A stretch of DNA of 33,208 nucleotides from Oleidesulfovibrio alaskensis DSM 16109 (GCF_000482745.1 NZ_KI519496.1:136822-170029); one strand, 5' to 3'. Shown: positions 8,348 through 16,572, counted from the first letter of the stretch. Program-made: numbers and translations. The notes: generated from the sequence alone by a model not told the origin.

Positions 8348-9135
8348 TTCAGCCAGTCCTCGCCGCCGTAGATTTCCTTCAGGTGATCATTGGCCAGATC
8401 GGCCGGATCGCCGTCGAACACCACAAGCCCTTTGCTCATGCCCACCACGCGGTCGGCAAAGCGGCGGCCCAGCGACACGTCGTGGATGTTGACCAGCACG
8501 GGGATGTTGTTACGGTTTGCCACCTCGTTCAGCAGCTCCATAATTTCCACCGACGTCTTGGGGTCAAGAGACGAAGTAGGCTCGTCTGCCAGCAGAATAT
8601 CAGGCTGCTGCATAACGGCGCGGGCAATGCCCACACGCTGCCGCTGTCCGCCCGAAAGTTCGTCGGCGCGGGCCTGGGCAAAGTCGGAAAGACCCACAAG
8701 GTCCAGCAGGTCATAGGCACGGCTGATGTCTTCTGCAGGAAATTTACGCAGCCATGCGCGCATGGGAGAAATATACCCCAGTCTGCCGCAGAGCACGTTT
8801 TCCATAACGCTCAGACGTTCCACCAGGTTGAATTCCTGAAACACCATGCCTATGCGGCGGCGCATGGCGCGCAGGTCGCTGCCGCGCAGTGCGCACAGGT
8901 CCACCCCGCCCAGCATGATGCGGCCGGCCGTGGGTTCGATAAGCCTGTTGATACAGCGCAGCAGTGTGCTTTTACCCGTACCGGAAGGGCCTATGATGGC
9001 GGTGGTGCTGCGTCCTTCGACGGTAAGGCTGATATCCTTGAGCACCGCTTTGCCGCGGACATATTCCTTGCGCAGATGTTCAATGACCAGAGATGCTCCG
9101 GCAGACGGAGCATGTTGTGCAGTTGCCTGAGTCAC
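8344..9135 (-). CDS. phnC: Phosphonate-type ABC transporter ATPase PhnC
   Basis: A 263-residue ATPase. The GTG at 9135 (VTQATAQ) is chosen as start because AAAGGAAAG lies 6 nt upstream; an ATG further up at 9192 falls inside a strong hairpin. The Walker A is GPSGTGKST, the Q-loop FQEFNLV, the signature LSGGQRQRVGIARA, Walker B ILLADEP and the switch His NIHDVSLG. The stretch RRIGMVFQEFNLVERLSVMENVL is characteristic of PhnC. It sits between the binding-protein gene and the permeases and energises import. Confidence 0.93.
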   Translation of the reverse strand: MTQATAQHAPSAGASLVIEHLRKEYVRGKAVLKDISLTVEGRSTTAIIGPSGTGKSTLLRCINRLIEPTAGRIMLGGVDLCALRGSDLRAMRRRIGMVFQEFNLVERLSVMENVLCGRLGYISPMRAWLRKFPAEDISRAYDLLDLVGLSDFAQARADELSGGQRQRVGIARAVMQQPDILLADEPTSSLDPKTSVEIMELLNEVANRNNIPVLVNIHDVSLGRRFADRVVGMSKGLVVFDGDPADLANDHLKEIYGGEDWLK

Positions 9136-9172
9136 TGTTGACTTTCCTTTGTGTAAAACCCTGAAAACATGG

Positions 9173-9205
9173 ACAGTGGGCGTCGGAAACACCGACGCCC
9201 ACTGT
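9173..9205 (-). promoter_or_regulatory. Intercistronic hairpin between phnD and phnC
   Basis: A perfect 14-bp inverted repeat, ACAGTGGGCGTCGG and CCGACGCCCACTGT, has a 5-nt loop. It lies 34 bp past the phnD stop and 37 bp before the phnC start. No long U tract follows on the minus strand, so it is more likely an mRNA-stabilising or partial-attenuation structure than a full terminator. Such hairpins often let binding proteins be made in excess over membrane components. Confidence 0.8.
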
Positions 9206-9239
9206 GTAAGCCGTTATCAAATGGTACTGCCGGGCAGCC

Positions 9240-10265
9240 CTACTGCTTGGCCTTGGCGGCCTTTTTAGCCTTGGCTTCGGCTTCTTTCTTGGCAATGGCC
9301 TCAAGACCGGCCTGATTGAAGTGTTCGCCGTTGGCATCGGCTATATCGCGGATGATTGCCCAGTCTTTCTGATACGTGACGGGGAAGAAACGGTCCGCGC
9401 CGCCGAAAGTTTTCTGCATGGCAGGGGTGAAGCGGTATTCAAGGAATGCCTCACGGATCTGCTCCACCAGTTCGGGCTTCAGGTCGTGTGCGTACCCGAA
9501 GGAGGAAGTGGGGAACTGTTCGCTCTGCCAGACGATACGGAAGTCTTCTTCGTTGATGCGACCGGCTTTGGCCATACGTTTGAACACGTCGCCTGCCACA
9601 GGGGCAGCGTCGTAGTCGCCGAAGGCCACGCCCAGAATGGACTGGTCATGCTTGCCGGAGTAGACAACGGTGTAATCTTTGTCGGGGGTGATGCCCAGCT
9701 TGGGGAACAGTGCGCGGGGAGCAAGGTTGCCGGAGTTGGACGAAGCGGAAGTGTGCGCCACACGTTTGCCCTTAAGGTCGGCCACGGACTTGATATCGCT
9801 GTCCTTGCGGGTGATCAGCAGCAGGCGGTAGCCCTGAAATTCGCCTTCATTGCCTTTGACGGCGATGGGTATGTAGCCGGCAAGGTTGACTGCGTAGCAG
9901 GTGGGACCCGTGGAAAAACCGGCGATATGCAGACGGCCGGAGCGCATGGCTTCCACTTCTGCAGCATTGGACTGCACCGTGTAGTATATGACACGCTTGC
10001 CGGTTTTCTTTTCAAGATATGCCTGAAAATCGGCAAAGGCGTCCTGATACACTGCGGGATCTTCCACAGGGGTATAGGTGAACACCAGCGTGCTGGGGTC
10101 CTTGAATTCGGCGGGATCCTTGGGCGGATCTGCCACGAGGTCTTTGTTTTCATCGCAGTACGCTTCGTCCAGCGCGCCGCGGAACGAGCAGTCGGCGGCA
10201 AAGGCCGACGTTGCCAGACCCATGAAGGCCACGATAGCCAGCAGACAAGTCCACTTCCTCAACAT
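9240..10265 (-). CDS. phnD: Phosphonate/phosphite-type periplasmic binding protein PhnD
   Basis: A 341-residue exported substrate-binding protein. The signal peptide is MLRKWTCLLAIVAFMGLATS followed by AFA, with cleavage probably before ADCSFRG. PhnD-family features include LVFTYTPVEDPAVYQDAF, ADLKGKRVAHTSASSNSG and the late FRIVWQSEQFPTSSFGYA. The C-terminus ends in a Lys/Ala-rich tail (AKKEAEAKAKKAAKAKQ) not needed by the fold. AAGGAG precedes the start by 6 nt. It is the first gene of the phn operon, followed by a strong hairpin and phnC. It captures the ligand in the periplasm; phosphonate, phosphite or hypophosphite are the candidates. Confidence 0.92.
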   Translation of the reverse strand: MLRKWTCLLAIVAFMGLATSAFAADCSFRGALDEAYCDENKDLVADPPKDPAEFKDPSTLVFTYTPVEDPAVYQDAFADFQAYLEKKTGKRVIYYTVQSNAAEVEAMRSGRLHIAGFSTGPTCYAVNLAGYIPIAVKGNEGEFQGYRLLLITRKDSDIKSVADLKGKRVAHTSASSNSGNLAPRALFPKLGITPDKDYTVVYSGKHDQSILGVAFGDYDAAPVAGDVFKRMAKAGRINEEDFRIVWQSEQFPTSSFGYAHDLKPELVEQIREAFLEYRFTPAMQKTFGGADRFFPVTYQKDWAIIRDIADANGEHFNQAGLEAIAKKEAEAKAKKAAKAKQ

Positions 10266-10297
10266 AGTGCACTCCTTGAGATGATGCGATCCGTGTG

Positions 10298-10331
10298 GAC
10301 GGTCGCCCGAATCCTCCCGGTGCGGACCGTC
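10298..10331 (-). promoter_or_regulatory. Inverted repeat in the phnD leader region
   Basis: GACGGTC (10298-10304) and GACCGTC (10325-10331) form a 7-bp inverted repeat separated by 20 bp, 33-66 bp upstream of phnD. It could be a leader hairpin or a regulator site. No Pho-box or clear promoter hexamers were recognised. Confidence 0.3.
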
Positions 10332-10501
10332 ACCTGAAAAACCTGCAGTACGGTAAATAATAACGAACGATTCTCAAAGCGTTTTTTCATATCCACGCCG
10401 CGAAAGGCGCGTATGAGACGCTTTTTGAATTCTTTGATTTCCCAGCCGAAAAAGACAGCGCCCGGCAAAGAGGCAATGCCCGCCAGCGTATGCGGCAGAC
10501 A

Positions 10502-11266
10502 TCAGGCAAGAAACAGTTCCGCGCCTGATTCCTTTACCAGCGTTTCCCACTGCGGCGAAGGCAGCGGCCCGTTGGAGAACAGCGCCGTCAGGTCGCTCAG
10601 GCGCGCCATGCGCACCATGGCAGGCCGGCCGAACTTGGAGTTATCAGTCACCATGTACACATGGCGCGAACACTCGATGATGGTACGGGCCACAGCCACC
10701 TCGCGGTAGTCGTAATCCAGCAGATTACCGTCTTCATCTATGCCTGAAATGCCGATGATGCCGTAATCCACCCGGAATTCGCGTATGAAGCGTTCTGCGC
10801 TGGGCCCCACTATGCCGTTGTCTCTGTGGCGGACAGTACCCCCCGCCACCACAACGTCATGTGATGAATTCTGGGCAAGAATGGAAGCCACGTTAAGGCT
10901 GTTGGTCACCACCCGCAGGCCTTTATGAGCCAGCAGGGCGCGGGCCACTGCTTCCGTGGTGGTGCCTATGTTTATGCACAGCGAAGCACCTTCCGGAATA
11001 TGCTGGGCCACCAGCTCTCCTATGCGCCGCTTTTCGTCCATAAACATGGATTTACGCTGATCGTACACAATGTTGCTGGAGCCCAGAGGCACCCCCGCCC
11101 CACCGTGAAAGCGCTGCAGCCGGCCTTCGGCGGCCAGCGTGTTTATATCTTTACGGATGGTCTGAGGAGTCACTCCGAAACGGACGGCCAGTTCTTCGAT
11201 GGTGGCATATCCCCTCTCGGCAAGGAACTCCTGTAACGATTTGTGTCGAACCGCGCTTTTGCTCAT
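10502..11266 (-). CDS. glpR: DeoR-family repressor, GlpR-like
   Basis: A 254-residue DeoR-type regulator. The N-terminal HTH has ATIEELAVRFGVTPQTIRKD followed by INTLAAEGRLQRFHGGAG, the DeoR signature. The sugar-phosphate-binding domain carries INIGTTTEAVARAL, VTNSLNVASIL, VVAGGTVRHRDNGIVG and DYGIIGISGID, as in GlpR. It is divergent from a HAD phosphatase and glpD, and an operator of GlpR type lies in front of glpD. It therefore probably represses glycerol-3-phosphate use and is released by glycerol-3-phosphate. Other DeoR sugar-phosphate regulators share the fold, so the symbol rests on context plus the operator. Confidence 0.85.
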   Translation of the reverse strand: MSKSAVRHKSLQEFLAERGYATIEELAVRFGVTPQTIRKDINTLAAEGRLQRFHGGAGVPLGSSNIVYDQRKSMFMDEKRRIGELVAQHIPEGASLCINIGTTTEAVARALLAHKGLRVVTNSLNVASILAQNSSHDVVVAGGTVRHRDNGIVGPSAERFIREFRVDYGIIGISGIDEDGNLLDYDYREVAVARTIIECSRHVYMVTDNSKFGRPAMVRMARLSDLTALFSNGPLPSPQWETLVKESGAELFLA

Positions 11267-11384
11267 GGGCGCACTTTAGCGTTGCCGGACGCAGAAAACA
11301 AGGGTTCCGGCACTGCGGCCGCCCGTGCTGGACAGACATACAGGCGCGGCGTATCATGCTCGGATACGCATTTTCCGGCAGAGT

Positions 11385-11402
11385 ATTTTCATTTTCGCTC
11401 AT
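11385..11402 (+). promoter_or_regulatory. Possible degenerate GlpR-like site in the divergent glpR/HAD region
   Basis: ATTTTCATTTTCGCTCAT matches the perfect operator at 12323-12340 at about 12 of 18 positions. It lies 19 bp before the HAD start. The right half is poor, so this is only a candidate. Confidence 0.25.
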
Positions 11403-11420
11403 CAACCGCAGGACCAGCGC

Positions 11421-12188
11421 ATGAATGCCAAACGCTGCTTTGTCTTCGACCTTGACGGCACAGTCTATCTGGGAGACAAGCCCATCCGCCCCACCGTGGA
11501 TTTTATCCGCAACCACTGGGATACTCTCGATTTTCACTTTCTCAGCAACAACACATCCAAGTCTCCGGAAACATACATCCGCAAACTGCGCGGCATGGGC
11601 ATAGCCGCCCGCATGGAACAGATTCTTTCACCGGTCACGCCGCTGGTTGCCCATCTGCGGCATCACGGCATCCGCACGGTCTATCCGGTGGGCAACAACG
11701 ACTTTGTACGCTGTCTTACCGGTGCCATGCCCGAACTGACCATAGGCGAAGAGCATTGTCAGGCGGTCATTCTGGCCTACGACACCGAGTTGACGTATCA
11801 AAAACTGGCGCGCTCGGCTTTGCTGCTGCAGAACCCCGGCGTGGCGTTCCTTGCCACGCATCCGGATCTGGTATGCCCCACTCCCGAAGGCCCCGTGCCC
11901 GACGTGGGCAGCTTTATGGCCCTGTATCACACGGCCACGGGCCGGCGCCCGCAGCACATCTTCGGCAAGCCGGAAACAGCCGTGCTTGCCCCGCTGCTTG
12001 AACGGTACGCGAAAGAAGACATGGTCATGGTGGGTGACAGGCTGTCCACAGACAAGCTGCTTGCGGAAAATGCAGGAATTGATTTTCTGCTGGTGCTCAG
12101 CGGCGAAGCCAGACGGGAAGACCTTGCGGGGCTGGCCCGCCAGCCTTCTCTTGTGCTGGAGCATCTGGGCGAACTGCAAGGCTACTGA
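11421..12188 (+). CDS. HAD-superfamily IIA phosphatase (NagD/phosphoglycolate phosphatase-like)
   Basis: A 255-residue phosphatase; the start at 11421 has AGGA 8 nt upstream. HAD motif I is FVFDLDGTVYLGDKP, with the nucleophile and acid aspartates. Motif II is HFLSNNTSKS. The lysine is in IFGKPE and motif III is MVMVGDRLSTDKLLAE. The class IIA cap lies between motifs II and III (about 80-180). Placement between the GlpR-like gene and glpD suggests action on glycerol-3-phosphate, dihydroxyacetone phosphate or a related triose phosphate. That is inference, because the family also dephosphorylates phosphoglycolate, pyridoxal phosphate and nucleotides. A terminator separates it from glpD. Confidence 0.88.
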   Translation: MNAKRCFVFDLDGTVYLGDKPIRPTVDFIRNHWDTLDFHFLSNNTSKSPETYIRKLRGMGIAARMEQILSPVTPLVAHLRHHGIRTVYPVGNNDFVRCLTGAMPELTIGEEHCQAVILAYDTELTYQKLARSALLLQNPGVAFLATHPDLVCPTPEGPVPDVGSFMALYHTATGRRPQHIFGKPETAVLAPLLERYAKEDMVMVGDRLSTDKLLAENAGIDFLLVLSGEARREDLAGLARQPSLVLEHLGELQGY

Positions 12189-12204
12189 TTTTTCTCTCAA
12201 AATA

Positions 12205-12243
12205 AGCGCCCGGAAACTGCATGAAAAGTTTCCGGACGCTTTT
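12205..12243 (+). terminator. Terminator of the HAD phosphatase gene
   Basis: AGCGCCCGGAAACT (12205-12218) pairs with AGTTTCCGGACGCT (12227-12240) with one mismatch. An 8-nt loop separates the arms and TTT follows. It begins 17 bp after the stop. Confidence 0.85.
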
Positions 12244-12322
12244 CCGTTATAATGCCCCCTCACATGCCCGGCGCAGAATCCATCCGGCTTTTTTTTCGCA
12301 CCTGTTTCGTTTTTCCTTTTTT

Positions 12323-12340
12323 ATTTTCGTTTGCGAAAAT
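12323..12340 (+). promoter_or_regulatory. GlpR-type operator in front of glpD
   Basis: A perfect inverted repeat ATTTTCG-TTTG-CGAAAAT. The TTCG-N4-CGAA core agrees with the known E. coli GlpR consensus. It lies 4 bp upstream of the proposed -35 of glpD, with the GlpR-like gene about 1 kb away. Confidence 0.75.
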
Positions 12341-12344
12341 TATT

Positions 12345-12373
12345 TTGACCATTCCGAAAGCAGGGTCTATGCT
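12345..12373 (+). promoter_or_regulatory. glpD promoter
   Basis: -35 TTGACC (12345-12350) and -10 TATGCT (12368-12373) are separated by 17 nt. The expected transcription start, about 7 nt further, coincides with the ATG of glpD at 12380. No Shine-Dalgarno sequence lies between, so the mRNA may be leaderless. Confidence 0.6.
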
Positions 12374-12379
12374 GCCCCC

Positions 12380-13882
12380 ATGGAAACGAACATTTATGAT
12401 GTGCTTATTGTCGGTGGCGGCATCAACGGTGCCTCCGCGGCCCGCGATGCGGCCGGCCGGGGGCTTTCCGTTGCACTCTGCGAGGCCGAAGACATAGGCT
12501 GGGCAACGTCCTCCGCGTCGTCCAAGCTTATTCACGGCGGCCTGCGCTATCTTGAACACTATGAATTCAGACTGGTGCGCGAAGCCCTGGCGGAACGCGA
12601 GGTGATCCTCGCCAATGCGCCGCACATTTCATGGCCCATGCGCATCGTGCTCCCCCATGCTCCGTGGCTGCGACCGGCGTGGCTCATCCGCGCCGGACTG
12701 TTCCTCTATGACCACCTGAGCCCGCTGCGGCAGATTGCCGGATCAGAAAAAGTCAATCTGAAAAAGCATCTCGCCGGAAGGCCGCTTTCGGACAAATTCA
12801 AAACCGGCTTTGAATATTCCGACCTCGGCGTGCTGGACACCCGTTTCTGCCTGTACAATGCCCTTGACGCGGCACTGCGCGGTGCGGCGGTGCACACGCG
12901 AACCCGCGTGGAAAAAGCCGTGCGCGAAAACGGCCTGTGGGTGGCCCGCATCCGCAACACCCGTACCGGCGAAGAAAGCGAAATCAGAGCGCGCTCCATG
13001 GTCAACACAACCGGCCCCTGGAGCAACGAATTTCTGACCAGCAGGGCTGAATCCAGCGATTCCGGCCGTATCCGCATGGTACTGGGCAGCCATATCATCG
13101 TGCCCAGACTGTACGATCATCCGTACAGCTATATTCTGCAGAACGACGACAACCGCATCGTGTTCGCCATTCCGTATGAATATGATTACACGATGATAGG
13201 CACCACTGATGTGGACTATCAGGGAGACCCCGCAAACGCTGCCTGTTCTCAGGCCGAACGCGAATACCTGTGCAAAATCACCAACAGCTACTTCCGCACG
13301 CAGATTACGCCCGAAGATATCGTCTGGGACTTTGCAGGTATCCGGCCGCTGTACTCTGACGGTAAGGATGCCACATCCGCCACACGCGATTATGTTTTCA
13401 AGGTGGAAAAAGACGCCGCCGGCAATGCCCCGCTGCTGAATGTTTTCGGCGGCAAGATAACGGCAGGCCGCGAGATAGGCGAAAAAATCGTCAACCAGCT
13501 GCTGCCGCTGCTGGGCCGCAGCGAGGCGCCCGAAACCAGCCAGTGGACAGCCACAGCTCCTCTGCCCGGCGGCGACATGCCCGAAGGCTTCGATGCCTAT
13601 CTGTACGCTTTTCACCGCCGGTACCCGTGGCTGCCGGAACGCATGGCACACAGGCTGTGCCGCCACTACGGCACGCTGGCACACGATGTGCTGGCCGGTG
13701 CAACCAGCCTTGACGATCTGGGTGAACACTTCGGCGGCGGGCTGTATGAAGCCGAAGTACGCTATCAGCAGAAAAATGAATGGGCCGATGATGCCGAAAG
13801 CGTCATCTGGCGCCGTACGCGCCTTGGCCTGCATATGACTGAAGAAGAACAGGACAGGCTGCGTCGCTGGTTCGACGCATAA
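12380..13882 (+). CDS. glpD: Glycerol-3-phosphate dehydrogenase, FAD-dependent (GlpD)
   Basis: A 500-residue flavoprotein that oxidises sn-glycerol-3-phosphate to dihydroxyacetone phosphate and passes electrons to quinone at the inner membrane. The N-terminus has the FAD motif DVLIVGGGINGASAARDAAG. It is followed by TSSASSKLIHGGLRYLEHYE and ALAEREVILANAPH, close to the E. coli protein. Later landmarks are NTTGPWSNEF, GSHIIVPR, IGTTDVDYQGDP and VFGGKITAGREIGE, and the C-terminal helical domain ends near WRRTRLGLHM. Length matches the aerobic GlpD type (about 500) rather than GlpA. The start is fixed by homology, not by a ribosome site. Confidence 0.95.
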   Translation: METNIYDVLIVGGGINGASAARDAAGRGLSVALCEAEDIGWATSSASSKLIHGGLRYLEHYEFRLVREALAEREVILANAPHISWPMRIVLPHAPWLRPAWLIRAGLFLYDHLSPLRQIAGSEKVNLKKHLAGRPLSDKFKTGFEYSDLGVLDTRFCLYNALDAALRGAAVHTRTRVEKAVRENGLWVARIRNTRTGEESEIRARSMVNTTGPWSNEFLTSRAESSDSGRIRMVLGSHIIVPRLYDHPYSYILQNDDNRIVFAIPYEYDYTMIGTTDVDYQGDPANAACSQAEREYLCKITNSYFRTQITPEDIVWDFAGIRPLYSDGKDATSATRDYVFKVEKDAAGNAPLLNVFGGKITAGREIGEKIVNQLLPLLGRSEAPETSQWTATAPLPGGDMPEGFDAYLYAFHRRYPWLPERMAHRLCRHYGTLAHDVLAGATSLDDLGEHFGGGLYEAEVRYQQKNEWADDAESVIWRRTRLGLHMTEEEQDRLRRWFDA

Positions 13883-13914
13883 CCTCCTTCACACGTGTTC
13901 TCCTCACTCCACTG

Positions 13915-13948
13915 CGGCGGTCTGCGAAAGCGGGCCGCCGTACTTTTC
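13915..13948 (+). terminator. Terminator of glpD
   Basis: CGGCGGTCTGC (13915-13925) pairs with GCGGGCCGCCG (13930-13940) through a GAAA tetraloop, with two G-U wobbles. TACTTTTC follows. It is 32 bp past the glpD stop. Confidence 0.8.
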
Positions 13949-13966
13949 TGCTGCGTTGCTGGCCAT

Positions 13967-14806
13967 CTAGGTCAGTTCGCGGAACAGCGTATCGTAAAAA
14001 ACAGCTCTTGCTTCACGCTCGCGCCACGGGGTGTGGCCGCAGTGCGGCAGCACTATACAGCGGAAGTCGCCCAGAGCGCCGGCAAGAGGCCTGCGCACAC
14101 CCTCCACAGGATGCGGATCGTACTCGCCGTGCAACGCCACCACAGGGCACCGCACAGATTCGGCCAGCGCCAGCAGAGCACCGCTGCGCCGCAGCGGTTC
14201 CGCCTGCGCACTCAGGGCTTCATACTGCGCAAAGCTGCAGGGCACACAGGGCTGGCGGGGAACCACGGTTCCTTCCGCCGGATTCCACGCATCGGCCGTT
14301 GAAAGCACATGGCCGAACTGCTGCAGCAGTTCGTCGCCGTGACGACTCATATACCGGCTGTCGCCAAAGGCCGCCTGCATCCGCAAAACCTCTTCGCGTT
14401 GTCGGGCATCCAGCCTTTCCAGCCTGACAGGCATGATGCCTGCCGCATAACGGGCCTCAAACGGCGGTGCGCCTATCATCACCAGCCGGGAAACCAGTTC
14501 GGGATGCCGCGCCGCGGTCATGAATCCCAGCAGCGCCCCCCATGAATGTCCCACAAGCACTGCGGGCAACGCGGCGTCGTAGCGCAGCACGCATGCCAGT
14601 TCCGCCACCAGCGCCTCCAGAGAATCGGCCCGCTGCCACGGTTCCAGCACGCCGAAACGGCTGGAAATATCACGCGCCAGCTGTCCCGCACTGCCGGGAG
14701 CTCCCGGCCCGCCGTGCAGCACCACCACGCGGCGCGGCGCCCTGCCGTGCTTTCTGAGGGCCCGTCGGACGTCATACATATGCGGAGTACATGATTTCGG
14801 ACACAT
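13967..14806 (-). CDS. Alpha/beta hydrolase (proline iminopeptidase-like fold)
   Basis: Up to 279 residues. The oxyanion motif HGGPG (VVVLHGGPGAPGSAG) near residue 31 and the nucleophile elbow GHSWGALLGF are intact. The acid is probably the Asp in LHGEYDPHPVEG, and the base is His in PHCGHTPW. Together they form a complete Ser-Asp-His triad. The HGGPG form is typical of proline iminopeptidases and related hydrolases, but the substrate cannot be read from the sequence. The start is uncertain: 14806 is the longest, and an ATG at 14779 (MYDVRRAL) is also possible; neither has a strong ribosome site. It converges with glpD. Confidence 0.82.
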   Translation of the reverse strand: MCPKSCTPHMYDVRRALRKHGRAPRRVVVLHGGPGAPGSAGQLARDISSRFGVLEPWQRADSLEALVAELACVLRYDAALPAVLVGHSWGALLGFMTAARHPELVSRLVMIGAPPFEARYAAGIMPVRLERLDARQREEVLRMQAAFGDSRYMSRHGDELLQQFGHVLSTADAWNPAEGTVVPRQPCVPCSFAQYEALSAQAEPLRRSGALLALAESVRCPVVALHGEYDPHPVEGVRRPLAGALGDFRCIVLPHCGHTPWREREARAVFYDTLFRELT

Positions 14807-14867
14807 AGCGCTGCTTTACCGGTTATCAGTGAATGAAAAGGGACGCATGCTATCCTTTTTAGCACGC

Positions 14868-14900
14868 AAAAAAAAGGCCGCAACCCCCGGTTGCGGCCTT
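14868..14900 (-). terminator. Terminator of gapA
   Basis: A perfect 11-bp stem AAGGCCGCAAC/GTTGCGGCCTT with a 5-nt loop lies 46 bp past the gapA stop. On the minus strand a run of Ts follows (complement of A at 14868-14875). Confidence 0.9.
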
Positions 14901-14946
14901 AGCATTACGTCTCAAACTGACGCATTCCGTTTGCGGAGCACGTCAC

Positions 14947-15966
14947 CTACAGGCCGCGTTCCCTCATGTATTCCACAAGATCGGCCACACGGCACGAATA
15001 ACCCCATTCGTTATCGTACCACACATACACCTTGGCCAGATTGCCTGTCTGCACCAGAGTGAAGTCCGCCTCTACAATACCCGAATGCGGGTCACCGATG
15101 AAGTCCGAAGAAACCAGCGGCAGTTCGGAGTACCCCAGAATGCCGTTCAGGCTGCCCTGAGCCGCGTTCTTCAGCGTGGCGCGCAGTTCTTCGGTGGTGG
15201 TTTCGCGCTCCAGAATGGCCACAAAGTCCACCAGCGACACCGTGGGCGTGGGTACGCGCACGGAATACCCTTCAAAGCGTCCCTTCATTTCGGGAATGAC
15301 CAGCGCCACGGCCTTGGCGGCTCCGGTGGACGTGGGAATCATGTTGCAGGCGGCAGCCCGTGCACGGCGCATATCCCTGTGCGGCTGGTCAAGGATGCGC
15401 TGGTCGTTGGTGTATGAGTGCACGGTGGTCATCACACCTTTCTGGATGCCGAAGCTTTCGTGCATGACCTTGACCACGGGAGCAAGGCAGTTTGTGGTGC
15501 ACGATGCGTTGGAAATGATCCTGTGTTTTGCAGGGTCGTAATCCTGATGGTTTACACCCAGCACCACGGTGATGTCTTCTTCCTTGGCAGGGGCAGAGAT
15601 GACCACTTTCTTGGCGCCTGCTTCCAGATGCATGGCGGCTTTGGGGCCGGAAGTAAAAATACCGGTGGACTCGATGACGATGTCCACGTCCATGGCTCCC
15701 CACGGAATGGCGCGGGGATCGCGCTCTGCGTAGTTTTTAATCACAAAGTCGCCGCCTACGCGCATGATGTCGCCGTCAACGGAGACTTCGGGCGCAAAGC
15801 CGCGGTAGTTGGTGTCGTGGCTCAGCAGGTGCGCGTTGGTGTTGATATCGAACAGGTCGTTCACGGCCACCACGTCCACTGTGTCTCTGTGCCGTTCCCA
15901 AATGGTTTTAAGAACCTGACGGCCGATACGGCCGAAGCCGTTGATGCCGACTCTTACCTTTTTCAT
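14947..15966 (-). CDS. gapA: Glyceraldehyde-3-phosphate dehydrogenase, type I
   Basis: A 339-residue glycolytic enzyme that converts glyceraldehyde-3-phosphate to 1,3-bisphosphoglycerate. The N-terminal Rossmann motif is VGINGFGRIGRQVL. VNDLFD supplies an acidic residue expected for NAD preference. The active-site block is SNASCTTNCLAPVVK with the catalytic Cys. His and other ligands lie in VHSYTNDQRILDQPH and GAAKAVALVIPEMKG, and the end has VWYDNEWGYSCRV. A strong GGAGGAT lies just before ATG. It is downstream of a GAF-domain gene with a 45-bp gap, so the two are probably one transcript. Confidence 0.97.
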   Translation of the reverse strand: MKKVRVGINGFGRIGRQVLKTIWERHRDTVDVVAVNDLFDINTNAHLLSHDTNYRGFAPEVSVDGDIMRVGGDFVIKNYAERDPRAIPWGAMDVDIVIESTGIFTSGPKAAMHLEAGAKKVVISAPAKEEDITVVLGVNHQDYDPAKHRIISNASCTTNCLAPVVKVMHESFGIQKGVMTTVHSYTNDQRILDQPHRDMRRARAAACNMIPTSTGAAKAVALVIPEMKGRFEGYSVRVPTPTVSLVDFVAILERETTTEELRATLKNAAQGSLNGILGYSELPLVSSDFIGDPHSGIVEADFTLVQTGNLAKVYVWYDNEWGYSCRVADLVEYMRERGL

Positions 15967-16011
15967 ATGCTATCCTCCGCGGGCAGCGCATGGCGCTGGC
16001 TGCTGTGACTG

Positions 16012-16572
16012 CTAGTTTTCATCAACGCGGTAGATGTATTCTTCCGCCAGCCTGTTTTCGCGCTTCAGCGCCTCGTACATACGGGCGTTTTCCAGCGCGA
16101 TGCCGGAAAGATTGGCAATGCAGGCAAGAAAATCCAGCTCGTCTTCGGTAAAGGTTCTGGCTTCGCCGGAATACACCCGCAGCACGCCCATGACCTTTTC
16201 GCCGCGCGCCTTCAGGGGCATGACCATCAGCGAGACAAGGCCTTCCGCCGCGGCTTCGTCGCGGTACTGAAAGCGCTTGTCGCTGCGTACGTCTTCGATA
16301 TGCACGGAATTGCCACGCAGCACTTCCTGATCAAGATGGCTTTTTTCCACCTGAACAGGCCCCTTGAGGGCGTAGCGCTGGCTCAGCCCGTAACTGGCGC
16401 CGGGCAGCAGCATATCACCCTGTGCATCCAGAAGACGGATGAAGCAGCCCTTGGCACCTATGGCCTTGGTTACCTGCTCCGCGATATCCGCCAGAATTCT
16501 GGAAGGCTCAAGGCTCGAGTTGATGGATTTCGCAAGGGTGTAGATGGTTTTGTACAACCGCTGGGAACTCAT
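16012..16572 (-). CDS. GAF-domain protein upstream of gapA
   Basis: A 186-residue protein; the ATG at 16572 (MSSQRLYKTIYTLAK) is preferred, with AGGCAGG about 8 nt upstream, over the longer open frame. A single GAF domain occupies about 25-165, with GCFIRLLDAQGDMLLPGAS, MVMPLKARGEKVMGVLRVYS and a C-terminal helix. No kinase, cyclase or DNA-binding domain follows, so it is probably a small-ligand or redox sensor acting through a partner. It is co-directional with gapA, suggesting a link to central carbon flow; this is inference. Confidence 0.85.
   Translation of the reverse strand: MSSQRLYKTIYTLAKSINSSLEPSRILADIAEQVTKAIGAKGCFIRLLDAQGDMLLPGASYGLSQRYALKGPVQVEKSHLDQEVLRGNSVHIEDVRSDKRFQYRDEAAAEGLVSLMVMPLKARGEKVMGVLRVYSGEARTFTEDELDFLACIANLSGIALENARMYEALKRENRLAEEYIYRVDEN

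Noticed and set aside
12743..13834. A 363-codon minus-strand open frame opposite glpD
   Set aside because: The plus-strand frame is unmistakably GlpD; the antisense frame has no recognisable domain.
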